Part shown: piece after piece, positions 40,937 to 49,239 of the stretch
Numbering within the stretch: position 1 is the stretch's first letter
Layout: every line of letters starts with the position of its first letter
Assembly (NCBI RefSeq): GCF_000813845.1
Contig: NZ_JWTB01000004.1
Span: 62,001-126,000 of the forward strand
DNA: 64,000 nt
Source: Pseudarthrobacter phenanthrenivorans
GTDB taxonomy: Bacteria > Actinomycetota > Actinomycetes > Actinomycetales > Micrococcaceae
Direction of reading: 5' to 3'
Notes under the pieces: model-generated
What the model was told of the DNA's origin: nothing
The model's input: only the letters and a program-made list of their open reading frames with translations
The model's database searches: none
Program-made: the position numbers and the translations under genes

Positions 40937-43351
40937 TCAGCCGGCGCCGGACGTGGCCAGCGGCGTGGTGACAGTTCCCGGGTCCGCGGTGGGTTCCGTC
41001 GTGGGGTAGGCAACGGACGACGTCGGCTGCGGGCCTTCCGTGAACTCTCCGGATGGTGCGGTGGCGCCGGAGGTCGGGGCCGGGTTGGGAACGGCGGGCA
41101 CGGTCGCCTGGGTGGAGGGTTCCACACCGGCACCGGACGACGTGGGGCTGGGTCCGGAACCGGGGGATGCTGACGGCGCGGACGTCGCAGCTGTTCCTTT
41201 GACGATGGCCGTGATCTGCTCCTTGAACCCGTTGAGCGTGGCCTGGATCTCGGAGAGCGGCACGTCCTGGATGGTCCGGCCGTACTCCGCAATGCGCGCC
41301 CACAGCGCCTCGAGCTGCTGCCTGCTGTCCCCGTCCAACGGGCCGTCCAGGGTGAGGACCAGCTGACTCGCCAACGCGTAGGCGAGGCAGTCCAGGCAGT
41401 TGTAGTTGGCGGCCGCGGAGAGGTTCTGCGGCACGATCACGTCTGCCTGCCCCACCACCAGCACCACCTGGAACCCAACAGCCACCGCCGCGCAGCCCGA
41501 ACAATTGGCGAACGCGTAGGCCTCGTTGGTGGTGGTGACGGGCTGGCCGTCCTCGGCCCACACCAGCGCGAAAGCCACGCTGTACTGCACGGACCCGTCG
41601 GTGGTGTTGACGGCGAGCGCCTGGTTTCCGTCCCCCTCCGGAGCGGCGGGCCGGTCGAACGGGAAGACCCAGGAGGGCGCCGCAGCGGAGGTACCGCCGG
41701 AGCTTGACGTAGCCCCGGAAGAAGTCCCGGAAGCAGGCACCAGCACCATGCTCAACTGCGGGTTCTCCCGCGTCGGCTTGGCGGCACCTGCGGGCCACAG
41801 CGCGATTGTCCGGCCGGCGGCACCCTGCCGCAACGCCCCGCCGTCGCGGACGGGAAGGATGGCCCGGGTGGCATCGCCCAGCGTCCCGCGTTCGTAGGCC
41901 TGCACCGGACGGTACGTCCCGGCGTCGGGCCACCACGCCCAGGCGAGGCCTGCCAGCAGGACGCCCACAGCGCCCATGGCGACGATCCGCTGGGCCATTT
42001 TGCCGCGGGTCTTCTGCCACAGCCCGGTGACCAGCTGCCGCAGCAGCCGCACCACGATGTACAGCACGCCCAGCACCGGCACGGCCACCACCACCATCGC
42101 CAGCGCACGCACCACAACGCCCAGGACGTCCCCGGACGCAAGGCTGGCCGCCAGCAGCTCCTGCTGCTTGCCCACGCCGGCCCAGCCGGTGGCCAGCAGC
42201 CGTGGCAGGGACAGCACCATCATCACCATGCTGAACAGCAGCACCGGGACGGTGACCAGCACCCAGGCGGTGACCACGGCCCGCGCCCAGGGTTTCAGCA
42301 CTTTACTTTCAGGGTTGCCCCACCGCCAGGGAAGGATCCCCAGGAGGGTGGGCTTGATCCGCTGGAACAGGTCCGGCACCCCGGTGGCGTCGGCCAGGAT
42401 GTGGTAGCCGTCGTACTTCACCAGCGGGATCAGCTGGCGGACCATCTGCAGGATCTGCGTGACCACCACCAGCAGGAGCGCGTCGAACCCGGTGGCCCAC
42501 CACAGGGCCATGATGGCCACCGCCACAATGGCGTTGAAGTACAGCCCGCCCAGGTCCGTGCGGATCCGGCCGCCGCGGCCCAGCCGGTAGGAGTCCGTAA
42601 CGTCGGTGAAGAACGCCGGCCACAGCAGGTACAGCCCGGCACCCATGGCCCCGGGCGTCGCCCCTCCCTTGCGGGTAGCGGCTGCGTGGCCGAACTCGTG
42701 GAAGCCCGCGGACAGGATGGTGACGGCGAGGATCAGCAGCAGCAGGGCGGGCTCGGCGAAGGCCTCGTGCGTTGCCGAGCCGAGGCCCTTCACCATGAGC
42801 ACCCACCAGCACGCCGCCAGGAATGCCGCGGTCACGGCCACCACGATCACCGGGTGGAACAGCACCGCGAACGGAGCCGTGATCCTGCGCGTGCGCCCGG
42901 GGTCGGAGACGATGTAGCGGAAGCGCAGACCCAGCAGCGGGTTGGACTTCTTCACCTCGGGCTGGCTGCCGTCGGCGAGCCGGAGCAGGCCCATCGGGAG
43001 CAGCTGGGAGTCCATCAGGGTGCGCACGTTGTCCGCGCTGACCAGTCGCCCGGACCCGTCGCTGACCTGCCGCGCGATGGCGTCCAGATCGTTGGTGCCG
43101 TCGGCGGCTTCCAGCACCAGGTAGAGGAGCCGGGTCAGCTGGAGGGTCTGGCCGTCGGCGCGGCGCACCAGGGCCGGTGGCTCGCGGTAGCCGGAACCCT
43201 CCGCCGTGCCAAGCAGCTGCACGCCGTCTGCCAAAGCGGGAAGGTGTGCGCCCGCCGTCGTGATGGTCCGGCCGGGCGGGTCCTGGGCAAGGCCAGGGGA
43301 CGACGGCGGCCGGCCCGCCTCGGGAGGCGGGCCGCCGTGGGTCTGGGCCAT
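40937..43351 (-). CDS. M50-type (YydH-like) membrane zinc metalloprotease with PqqD-like domain
   Basis: An 804-residue protein. Residues about 45-130 resemble a PqqD-type peptide-binding domain (QTLQLTRLLYLVLEAADG). A multi-helix M50 protease domain (about 155-440) carries the zinc site GFHEFGHAAA (His218, Glu219, His222) and VKYDGYHILAD (Asp314). After a last helix (about 455-475) an outside domain shows two CxxC pairs, NCSGC (617-620) and NCLDC (652-655), in repeats FQVVLVVG and SQLVLTLDG. It ends in a Pro/Ser/Thr-rich tail. The layout resembles peptide zinc metalloproteases of RiPP clusters such as YydH. It begins 6 bp after the repeat-protein gene, its probable substrate. Confidence 0.8.
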   Translation of the reverse strand: MAQTHGGPPPEAGRPPSSPGLAQDPPGRTITTAGAHLPALADGVQLLGTAEGSGYREPPALVRRADGQTLQLTRLLYLVLEAADGTNDLDAIARQVSDGSGRLVSADNVRTLMDSQLLPMGLLRLADGSQPEVKKSNPLLGLRFRYIVSDPGRTRRITAPFAVLFHPVIVVAVTAAFLAACWWVLMVKGLGSATHEAFAEPALLLLILAVTILSAGFHEFGHAAATRKGGATPGAMGAGLYLLWPAFFTDVTDSYRLGRGGRIRTDLGGLYFNAIVAVAIMALWWATGFDALLLVVVTQILQMVRQLIPLVKYDGYHILADATGVPDLFQRIKPTLLGILPWRWGNPESKVLKPWARAVVTAWVLVTVPVLLFSMVMMVLSLPRLLATGWAGVGKQQELLAASLASGDVLGVVVRALAMVVVAVPVLGVLYIVVRLLRQLVTGLWQKTRGKMAQRIVAMGAVGVLLAGLAWAWWPDAGTYRPVQAYERGTLGDATRAILPVRDGGALRQGAAGRTIALWPAGAAKPTRENPQLSMVLVPASGTSSGATSSSGGTSAAAPSWVFPFDRPAAPEGDGNQALAVNTTDGSVQYSVAFALVWAEDGQPVTTTNEAYAFANCSGCAAVAVGFQVVLVVGQADVIVPQNLSAAANYNCLDCLAYALASQLVLTLDGPLDGDSRQQLEALWARIAEYGRTIQDVPLSEIQATLNGFKEQITAIVKGTAATSAPSASPGSGPSPTSSGAGVEPSTQATVPAVPNPAPTSGATAPSGEFTEGPQPTSSVAYPTTEPTADPGTVTTPLATSGAG

Positions 43352-43357
43352 CGGGGC

Positions 43358-44074
43358 TTACTGCTGCAGGTCGGACTGCTGGCCGGCCGTGGCGTTGGCC
43401 TCGCCGTCGATGTGCTGCGAAATCGTGGCGCTCTGGTCCGAGATGGCGTAGGCCTGGCTGTCGATGGAGCCGATGTTCGCGGCCACGGCAGCGTCGATGG
43501 GAGCGGCAACGTTGGCGTTGGCGGCCACGGCACCGTTGATAGGGGCGGCGATGGCAGCGTCGGCGTCCAGGTTCACGTCGACGTTGAGCAGGTTGCCGTT
43601 CAGGGCACCCGCCGCGTCGGTCAGGCCGCCCGTGCCGGTGGGATCGGTGACCGCGCCGATGGCCCCGTCCACGGAACCGGCGTCAGTAGTGCCCGCGTCA
43701 GCAGTACCCGCGTCAGTAGTACCCGCGTCCGTGGTGCCGGCGTCGGCGGTGCCGTCATCCTGCCCGATCACGCTGTCCTGGGTGGAGTCGGCGTTGGCGT
43801 CGGCGGTGATGCCCTGGTCAATGGCGGCGTCCTGGCTGGAGAGCGCCTGGGCGTCGGAACCGTAGGAGAGGATGTTGGCCGAAGCGGCGGCATCGATGGG
43901 CGCGGCCACGTTGGCGTTGGCGGCCACGGCGAGGTCGATGGGTGCTGCGGCGTTGATGCCCAGGTCCAGGTCCGCGTTCAGGTCCAGGACGGATGCCACT
44001 TCCTTGTCCGGCAGGGCGGTGGCCTGCTCAGCCATCAGTTCTTCATCGGTGAGGGGACGCATTTCGTTGTCCAT
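43358..44074 (-). CDS. Repetitive Ala/Asp/Asn-rich protein, candidate protease substrate or precursor
   Basis: A 238-residue acidic protein without signal peptide, Cys or membrane segment. The first about 30 residues look like a RiPP leader (LTDEELMAEQ, then LPDKEVASVL). Two homologous halves follow, about 31-105 and 162-235, each with AVAANANVAAPIDAA or close variants and DQGI/DQSA segments. They are joined by a low-complexity linker of five DAGTT-like repeats (108-134). ATG 44074 has GGAGG at ideal spacing, indicating strong translation. It heads a two-gene operon with the M50 protease. Whether it is processed, exported or structural is unknown. Confidence 0.65.
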   Translation of the reverse strand: MDNEMRPLTDEELMAEQATALPDKEVASVLDLNADLDLGINAAAPIDLAVAANANVAAPIDAAASANILSYGSDAQALSSQDAAIDQGITADANADSTQDSVIGQDDGTADAGTTDAGTTDAGTADAGTTDAGSVDGAIGAVTDPTGTGGLTDAAGALNGNLLNVDVNLDADAAIAAPINGAVAANANVAAPIDAAVAANIGSIDSQAYAISDQSATISQHIDGEANATAGQQSDLQQ

Positions 44075-44182
44075 GCTTGAGACCTCCGGTGCTGCGCGGG
44101 TGCTCTGCCCCCAGCGGGCAGCCCGCGCCCCATAATAGTAAGCATGATTAGTAGTTTTGCGAAGTGACGATTGCCTTCTGCC

Positions 44183-44368
44183 ATGCCGTTCGTCTTCCTG
44201 TCCATCTCGGCCGTGGCCTTCGTGGCCTCGATGGTGCTCTATGACCAATGGCTGATGGCGGACCGGCGCGGGAAGTCCGGGCGGTACAGAAAGGGGTGCT
44301 GGATCAGCATGTGGGCCGGGTTGGCCCTGACTGCGGCCTTCGTCCTGCTCTTCGTCGCAACCGGCTGA
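44183..44368 (+). CDS. Small two-helix membrane protein
   Basis: A 61-residue protein with two helices (FVFLSISAVAFVASMVLY and MWAGLALTAAFVLLFVA) joined by a basic loop (RRGKSGRYRKG). Function unknown. It is divergent from the repeat-protein operon, sharing the 108-bp AT-richer region 44075-44182. ATG 44183 was chosen over TTG 44171; no clear Shine-Dalgarno is seen. Confidence 0.6.
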   Translation: MPFVFLSISAVAFVASMVLYDQWLMADRRGKSGRYRKGCWISMWAGLALTAAFVLLFVATG

Positions 44369-44600
44369 ACAAGCGAGGTGCCGCCGCCACACTTGGGGGT
44401 CGTGGGGCGACGGCACTGCACCCAACATAGACCCGCGGGCGGACCCACGACCGGGTCTTAGGTCCCGAACGCCAGTTCCTTGATGTTTTCTTAACGCCCG
44501 CCCGGCACCCCAGGGAAGCGGCTCCCCAAACAGGAGGAGTACGACGGCGGGTGGCGGGTTTTGGCGCTTGGCCCGAGGCCCGGGCGGGTAAGGTCTGATC

Positions 44601-45506
44601 ATGATCCAGGCTGCGGCGGTGTCCGCACTGACGTCCTATCACTGGCTGGGGATTCCGATCGCCGCGGCCGGCGCCGTCATGCTCGCCCTGGGAACGCTGT
44701 TCCAGCACCGGGCCGTCGAAAACCAGCCAGCCGCGTCCGGCCGCTCCGCTGGAAGCATGGGCGGCGGCCGCCTCCAGGCCCTGGTCCGGAAACCGCTGTG
44801 GCTGGGCGGGACGGCGATGCTCGGCGCCGCGATTCTGCTCCAGCTCACCAGTCTCCGCTTTTCGCCGCTGATTGTGGTGCAGCCCATCGGTGCCGTGGCA
44901 CTGGTGGTCACCACCCTCGCCACCGCCCGGATGACCCGCCGGTCCCCCGGCCGCCGGGCGCTGACCGCCGTCGCGCTCTGTGTGGGCGGGGTGGGGGTGT
45001 TTGTGGCGGTGGCGGCGCTGTCCGCGGAGGATGTGGAGATCAGCGACCGGCACCTGGTCACCATCCTGATCGTGCTCGCCATGGTCCTGGCCTGCGTTGG
45101 CGTGGCCTATGCCCTGTGGCGGCACCGCTCAGGCGCCGTGGTATTCACCGCGGGTGCCGGGATCCTGTTCGGGTTCGTGGCGGCCCTGGCCAAGACCGTG
45201 ATCGCCCGCCTGTTCCAGGGCGACTTCGAGTGGCTCTCCATGACCTGCCTGGCGGGACTCATCATTGCCGCGCTGGCCGGCAGCTTCCTGGTCCAGAACG
45301 CCCACACCCGCGGAACGCCTGAACTCGTGGTCGCGGGCCTGACCGTCATCGATCCGCTCGTCGCCGTCGCCATCGGCATCACCATCCTGGGCGAAGCGGA
45401 CGCCGCTCCCCCGCTGGCCATCGTGCTGTTCCTGCTCTCCGGGGCCACCGCCGTCGCGGGCGTCCTCCTGCTGGCAACCGTCAAGAAGCCCGTCACCGCG
45501 GGATAG
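44601..45506 (+). CDS. DMT superfamily transporter
   Basis: A 301-residue membrane protein with nine or ten helices of the drug/metabolite transporter type: an EamA-like N-half (WLGIPIAAAGAVMLALGTLF, LIVVQPIGAVALVVTTL) and a related C-half (ELVVAGLTVIDPLVAVAIGI). The QPIGA and VIDPLVA repeats are typical of the NIPA-like branch. Substrate unknown. It appears monocistronic; the upstream 230 bp hold no gene. Confidence 0.85.
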   Translation: MIQAAAVSALTSYHWLGIPIAAAGAVMLALGTLFQHRAVENQPAASGRSAGSMGGGRLQALVRKPLWLGGTAMLGAAILLQLTSLRFSPLIVVQPIGAVALVVTTLATARMTRRSPGRRALTAVALCVGGVGVFVAVAALSAEDVEISDRHLVTILIVLAMVLACVGVAYALWRHRSGAVVFTAGAGILFGFVAALAKTVIARLFQGDFEWLSMTCLAGLIIAALAGSFLVQNAHTRGTPELVVAGLTVIDPLVAVAIGITILGEADAAPPLAIVLFLLSGATAVAGVLLLATVKKPVTAG

Positions 45507-45517
45507 CACACAGGCCC

Positions 45518-45877
45518 CTAGGCGGCGTCCCTGGCGGTGGAACGCCGGATGTTGATGATCCGGGCCGCGACGCCCACCAGCACCAGGAGCACCCCCAGGG
45601 CGATGAGGCTCCAGACCGGGATGGAATCGGAATCGATGTTCCGGTAGCACGCGGCCGCCGCCCCGATGCCGGCCTGCTCCAGGTCGACCAGTTCGGCGGC
45701 CTTGCTGGTGGGAATCAAGGGGCTGCCGCAGAGCGGGCCGGCGGGCTGCAGCCCGATCACGACGCCAAGGATGTAGATGTCCAGGCCCGCAGCCACAATC
45801 CAGAGCCAGGTGCGCTGCTGCCACAGGCCCAGTTTTCCGGCCGGTCCAGGTTGTGCCGCAGCACCTCGCATCTCCAT
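45518..45877 (-). CDS. Two-helix membrane protein
   Basis: A 119-residue protein with two hydrophobic helices (about 22-42 and 88-108) and an exposed loop with two Cys (PAGPLCGSP, AAACYRN), likely oxidised outside. The end is basic (RIINIRRSTARDAA). Function unknown. It is convergent with the DMT gene (11-bp gap). TATGCT ends 6 nt before the ATG on this strand without a Shine-Dalgarno: probably leaderless. Confidence 0.65.
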   Translation of the reverse strand: MEMRGAAAQPGPAGKLGLWQQRTWLWIVAAGLDIYILGVVIGLQPAGPLCGSPLIPTSKAAELVDLEQAGIGAAAACYRNIDSDSIPVWSLIALGVLLVLVGVAARIINIRRSTARDAA

Positions 45878-46020
45878 AGTTCGAGCATAGGTGCCGCTCC
45901 CCGGTGGAGGTAGGGACCGGCTCACAGCGTTTCCCCAGCCTGCGCTCCTACAGTGATGCTGTGCGTGTCCACACGGCTCGGTGATGGACGCACGCCCGCT
46001 GATTTTTGGAAGGACACACC

Positions 46021-46770
46021 GTGGTGAAGCCATCTATTCCGTCAATGAAGACCCGCATCGGCGTCGGGGCTGCAGCAGTCCTGGCAGCCGGCGCCATGGC
46101 CGCAGCGGGCGTGGGTGCCGCGTCCGCATCCTCCAGCCCAACGGTCGTCTCCGCAACGGCCTCCTCCCCCGCCGCACCCACCGATGCCGGCACGGATGCC
46201 AAGGCCGGAAGGGGCTTTGGCGGGCTGCAGGCCTTCCTGCGCCTGAACGCGGACAGCCCGCAGGCCGCCGGGGACCGCGCGGCGAAGGCGGCCGCGGCGC
46301 TGGTGGACCATCCGAAGCTGTTCGCCAAGCTTCCCGCTGCCCTGCAGACGGACGTGACCGCGCTGAAGGACGCCGCCCCGGCTGACCGGGTGAAGGACGC
46401 GTACAAGATCAAGACCACCGCCCTCTCCGGCGGGTACGGCGAGGAGATCCAGAAGCGCGCCGAGACGCTGGAGAAGACCGCAACCGGACTGGCCGGCCTG
46501 CGGCAGGAGCTGCGGACCGCGTTCAGCTCGGACAACCCGGGGGCCGGGCTGCAAAAGGTGGCCGACCAGCTGATCAGCCACCCGAAACTGTTCGCCAAGC
46601 TCCCCGCGAATCTGCAGTCGGACCTGACGGCGCTCAAAAACGCCGCCCCGGCTGACCTGGATGCGCAGGCGAACAAGATCAAGGACACCGCGCTGAACGG
46701 CGGCTACGGCGCCAAGGTGCAGAAGATGGCCGAGGCGCTGCAGAAGAAAGCGGCAACGCCCAGCACGTAA
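46021..46770 (+). CDS. Secreted protein with two tandem helical repeats
   Basis: A 249-residue exported protein. The signal peptide core is VLAAGAMAAAGVGA with cleavage near ASA. The mature part has two copies of a about 62-residue helical unit, around 95-155 and 180-240, each with HPKLFAKLPA, a TALK-AAPAD segment, a KIK-TAL segment and GGYG. The copies are about 60% identical, showing internal duplication. Lys/Glu-rich helices suggest a soluble envelope protein. Function unknown. GTG 46021 has GGAAGGA upstream. Confidence 0.72.
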   Translation: MVKPSIPSMKTRIGVGAAAVLAAGAMAAAGVGAASASSSPTVVSATASSPAAPTDAGTDAKAGRGFGGLQAFLRLNADSPQAAGDRAAKAAAALVDHPKLFAKLPAALQTDVTALKDAAPADRVKDAYKIKTTALSGGYGEEIQKRAETLEKTATGLAGLRQELRTAFSSDNPGAGLQKVADQLISHPKLFAKLPANLQSDLTALKNAAPADLDAQANKIKDTALNGGYGAKVQKMAEALQKKAATPST

Positions 46771-46798
46771 GGCAGCAGCCGTCGGGACGGGCCGGCAG

Positions 46799-47668
46799 TC
46801 AGGACGTTTGCGACGCCGCCGCGGACGGATCCAGGTCGGCGAGCGTGAGCGGGTGGGCGGGTTGGTCCGGGAACGGGTAGGTGCAGGTCACCGCCAGGTC
46901 CGGGCCAACGTGCACCAGCTCGCCTGCCGCCAGGGGACGCCAGCCGGGGTTGTGGGTCATCGGTTCGGTGGCAAACAGGACGGACCGCGCCACCGAGAGT
47001 TCGGTGCTTCGCGAATGGATCCGGGGGCTTCTGGCGTCCAGGGGCGCGGCCGGGGCGGGCTCGGCCGCCGGGTCGCGTTCCAGGATGTACAGCGGGTGGG
47101 TGGCCGGGTAGCGGAGTGCCCAAAGGTCGGTTGCCGTGGTCACGATGATGTTCAGGGCCAGGACGGGCAGCTCGGCGGCCACCCATTCAACGGCGCGGGT
47201 GATGCCTTCCGCCACGTCCCCGCCGGCCCGCCGGATCTCGGCGGTGATGAGGGCGAAGAGGCGTTCGCTGTCGGTCTGGCCCTGCACCAGCCCCGCCACG
47301 CCGAGGTCCATCAGGCGTCCGTCGAGCCGGTCCAGGCCGTGGAAGGCGCCGTTGTGCGCGAACAGCCGGCCGTCCTGCTCGAACGGGTGCGTGTTCACCA
47401 GGGTGTGCGCGCCGGTGCTGGCGTAGCGGACGTGGGCCAGGAAGGTGGTGCTGGCCAGCTGCCGTGCCTCCCGGGCGAAGGCGTGGTCCTCCCACGCGGC
47501 GAGCAGCCGCTTGCTGACCCGCGCGCCGCCGTCGTCATCAAACGTGCCGATCCCCGCGCCGTCGGGCTCCCGCCGGCTCTGCTGGGCCAGGCTGTCCGGG
47601 GCGTCCAGGAGCCAGAAGGTGGCGTGGACGGGCCGGGACCCGGCGTGCAGCCCGAACAACCGGCACAT
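46799..47668 (-). CDS. Class II glutamine amidotransferase
   Basis: A 289-residue Ntn-hydrolase of the YafJ/EgtC group. Cys2 (MCRLFGLHAG) is the nucleophile after Met removal; GAGIGTFDDDG, HVRYASTG and HPFEQDGRLFAHNGAF complete the glutaminase pocket. No synthetase domain is fused, so it may act as a free glutaminase or with a partner. It starts 23 bp after the glutamate decarboxylase stop on the same strand, so the two are probably co-transcribed. Confidence 0.9.
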   Translation of the reverse strand: MCRLFGLHAGSRPVHATFWLLDAPDSLAQQSRREPDGAGIGTFDDDGGARVSKRLLAAWEDHAFAREARQLASTTFLAHVRYASTGAHTLVNTHPFEQDGRLFAHNGAFHGLDRLDGRLMDLGVAGLVQGQTDSERLFALITAEIRRAGGDVAEGITRAVEWVAAELPVLALNIIVTTATDLWALRYPATHPLYILERDPAAEPAPAAPLDARSPRIHSRSTELSVARSVLFATEPMTHNPGWRPLAAGELVHVGPDLAVTCTYPFPDQPAHPLTLADLDPSAAASQTS

Positions 47669-47691
47669 GGGACGCTCCCTTCGGTGCGTGG

Positions 47692-49092
47692 CTAGTGGTG
47701 GAACGCTTCCTTCTGTTTCTGCTGGGGCATGGGCGCGGCGAGGGCGTCCAGGTAGGCCACTTCCTTCTTGAGGTCGGCCAGGAAGCTGGCGGCCAGGTCC
47801 CGGGTGAAGCCGTTGCGGACCACGATCCGCTGGACGGTGATCTCTGTGAGCCCTTCGGGCAGGGTGTAGGCCGGGACCAGCCAGCCGTTCATGCGGAGGC
47901 GTTCGGAGAGGTGGTGCAGGTTCCAGTTATTGGTGTGGCCGTCGGTGAGCTGCCAGGCGAAGACGGGGATATCCGACCCGTCGCTCCACAAGGTGAAGGC
48001 GTCCATGGCTCCGATTTCGTGCGAGAGGTAGAGGGCGACGTCGCGGGAGCTGGCCTGCACGGACCGGTAGCCGGCAAAGCCCAGCCGGAGGAACAGGTAG
48101 TACTGGAGCAGCACCTGCGCGCCGGGCCGGGAGAAGTTCAGGGCGAAGGTGGGCATGTCGCCGCCCAGGTAGCTGACGTGGAACACCAGGTCCTCGGGAA
48201 GGGCCTGCTGGTCCCGCCAGACGATCCAGCCCAGGCCGGGGTACACCAGCCCGTACTTGTGGCCGGAGGTGTTGATGGAGGCAACCCTGGGGAGCCGGAA
48301 GTCCCACACCAGTTCCGGCTGCAGGAAGGGGGCCACCATGGCCCCGGAGGCGCCGTCCACGTGGATGGGGATGTCCAGGCCGGTGCTGGCCTGGATGCGG
48401 TCCAGGGCGGCGGAGATCTGTTCCACGGGTTCGTAGGCGCCGGTGTAGGTGACGCCCATGATGGCCACCACGCCGATAGTGTTCTCATCCACGTACTGGT
48501 CCAGGCGGTGGCCGTCCAGGGTGGGATGCTCCGCGGACACGGGGACGTAGCGGGCTTCCACCTCCCAGTAGTTGCAGAACTTCTCCCAGCAGACCTGCAC
48601 AGCGGAGCTGAGGACAATGTTGGGTGCGTCCGTGGGCTTCTTGTCCGCACGACGGCGGTGTTGCCACCGGCGCTTGAGGGCCAGGCCGCCCAGCATGCAC
48701 GCCTCGGAGGAGCCGACGGTGGAGGTGCCGATGCTGGCCGCCGGGTCCGGGGCGTTCCACAGGTCCGCGAGCATCCGCCAGCACCGGGTCTCGATCAGGG
48801 CGGTCTGCGGGTACTCGTCCTTGTCGATCATGTTCTTGTCGAACGTTTCGGCGTAAAGCTGGGAGGCTTCCCGTTCCATCCACGTCCCCACGAACGTGGC
48901 CAGGTTCAGGCGGGAGTTGCCGTCCAGCATCACCTCGTCGTGGACCACCTGGTAGGCGGTGCCGGGCAGGGACTCCCCGTCCGGGATGGTGAACCGCGGG
49001 AAGATGGTGGACTCCCCCGGCCGGCTGAACAGGGGGTTCAGCTCAACGCTCGTTTCGGGCTCGTGCCGTGCGTTCCGGTGTGACCTCGCCAT
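47692..49092 (-). CDS. gadB: Glutamate decarboxylase
   Basis: A 466-residue PLP enzyme converting glutamate to GABA with proton consumption, the core of acid resistance. PLP-site motifs: TVGSSEACMLGGLALKRRW, HVDGASGAMVAPFL, and the lysine in NTSGHKYGLVYPGLGW. A GAD-type C-terminus with His-rich end (EAFHH) is present; in E. coli this part plugs the active site at neutral pH. RBS GAAGGAAC precedes ATG 49092. No GABA antiporter is adjacent; an amidotransferase gene follows instead. Confidence 0.95.
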   Translation of the reverse strand: MARSHRNARHEPETSVELNPLFSRPGESTIFPRFTIPDGESLPGTAYQVVHDEVMLDGNSRLNLATFVGTWMEREASQLYAETFDKNMIDKDEYPQTALIETRCWRMLADLWNAPDPAASIGTSTVGSSEACMLGGLALKRRWQHRRRADKKPTDAPNIVLSSAVQVCWEKFCNYWEVEARYVPVSAEHPTLDGHRLDQYVDENTIGVVAIMGVTYTGAYEPVEQISAALDRIQASTGLDIPIHVDGASGAMVAPFLQPELVWDFRLPRVASINTSGHKYGLVYPGLGWIVWRDQQALPEDLVFHVSYLGGDMPTFALNFSRPGAQVLLQYYLFLRLGFAGYRSVQASSRDVALYLSHEIGAMDAFTLWSDGSDIPVFAWQLTDGHTNNWNLHHLSERLRMNGWLVPAYTLPEGLTEITVQRIVVRNGFTRDLAASFLADLKKEVAYLDALAAPMPQQKQKEAFHH

Positions 49093-49159
49093 GTCCAGTT
49101 CCTTCGCCCGCCGTCGCCGCAGGCAGGCGCCCGCCGCTCACTTCCGCTGTTCCCAGCAC

Positions 49160-49176
49160 TCCGTATTATTCATGCA
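49160..49176 (-). promoter_or_regulatory. 17-bp motif upstream of gadB
   Basis: Second exact copy of the motif at 3044-3060, here 67 bp upstream of the gadB ATG. On the gadB strand it reads TGCATGAATAATACGGA. It may be a regulator site or part of a promoter. Confidence 0.35.
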
Positions 49177-49239
49177 CCCGGAGGAAAGGGCAGCAGGCGG
49201 GGCGGCAGGGACGACGGCGGTCCCCCGTTTTGCAGGTCC

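Noticed and set aside
40719..42020. Upstream extension of the GH26 frame
   Set aside because: It runs antiparallel-phase through the M50 gene on the same strand; the signal peptide starts at 40718.
43358..44074. Assigning the repeat protein as a proven RiPP precursor
   Set aside because: No modification enzyme and no core-peptide chemistry (no Cys, few Ser/Thr clusters) are visible; kept as a hypothesis only.
42401..44080. 559-codon plus-strand frame opposite the M50 and repeat-protein genes
   Set aside because: Antisense to two well-supported genes; the composition (Gly/His/Gln-rich, no domains) is typical of the shadow of a high-GC gene.
47695..49083. 462-codon plus-strand frame opposite gadB
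   Set aside because: Exact antisense of glutamate decarboxylase, with low-complexity Gly/Val/His composition.
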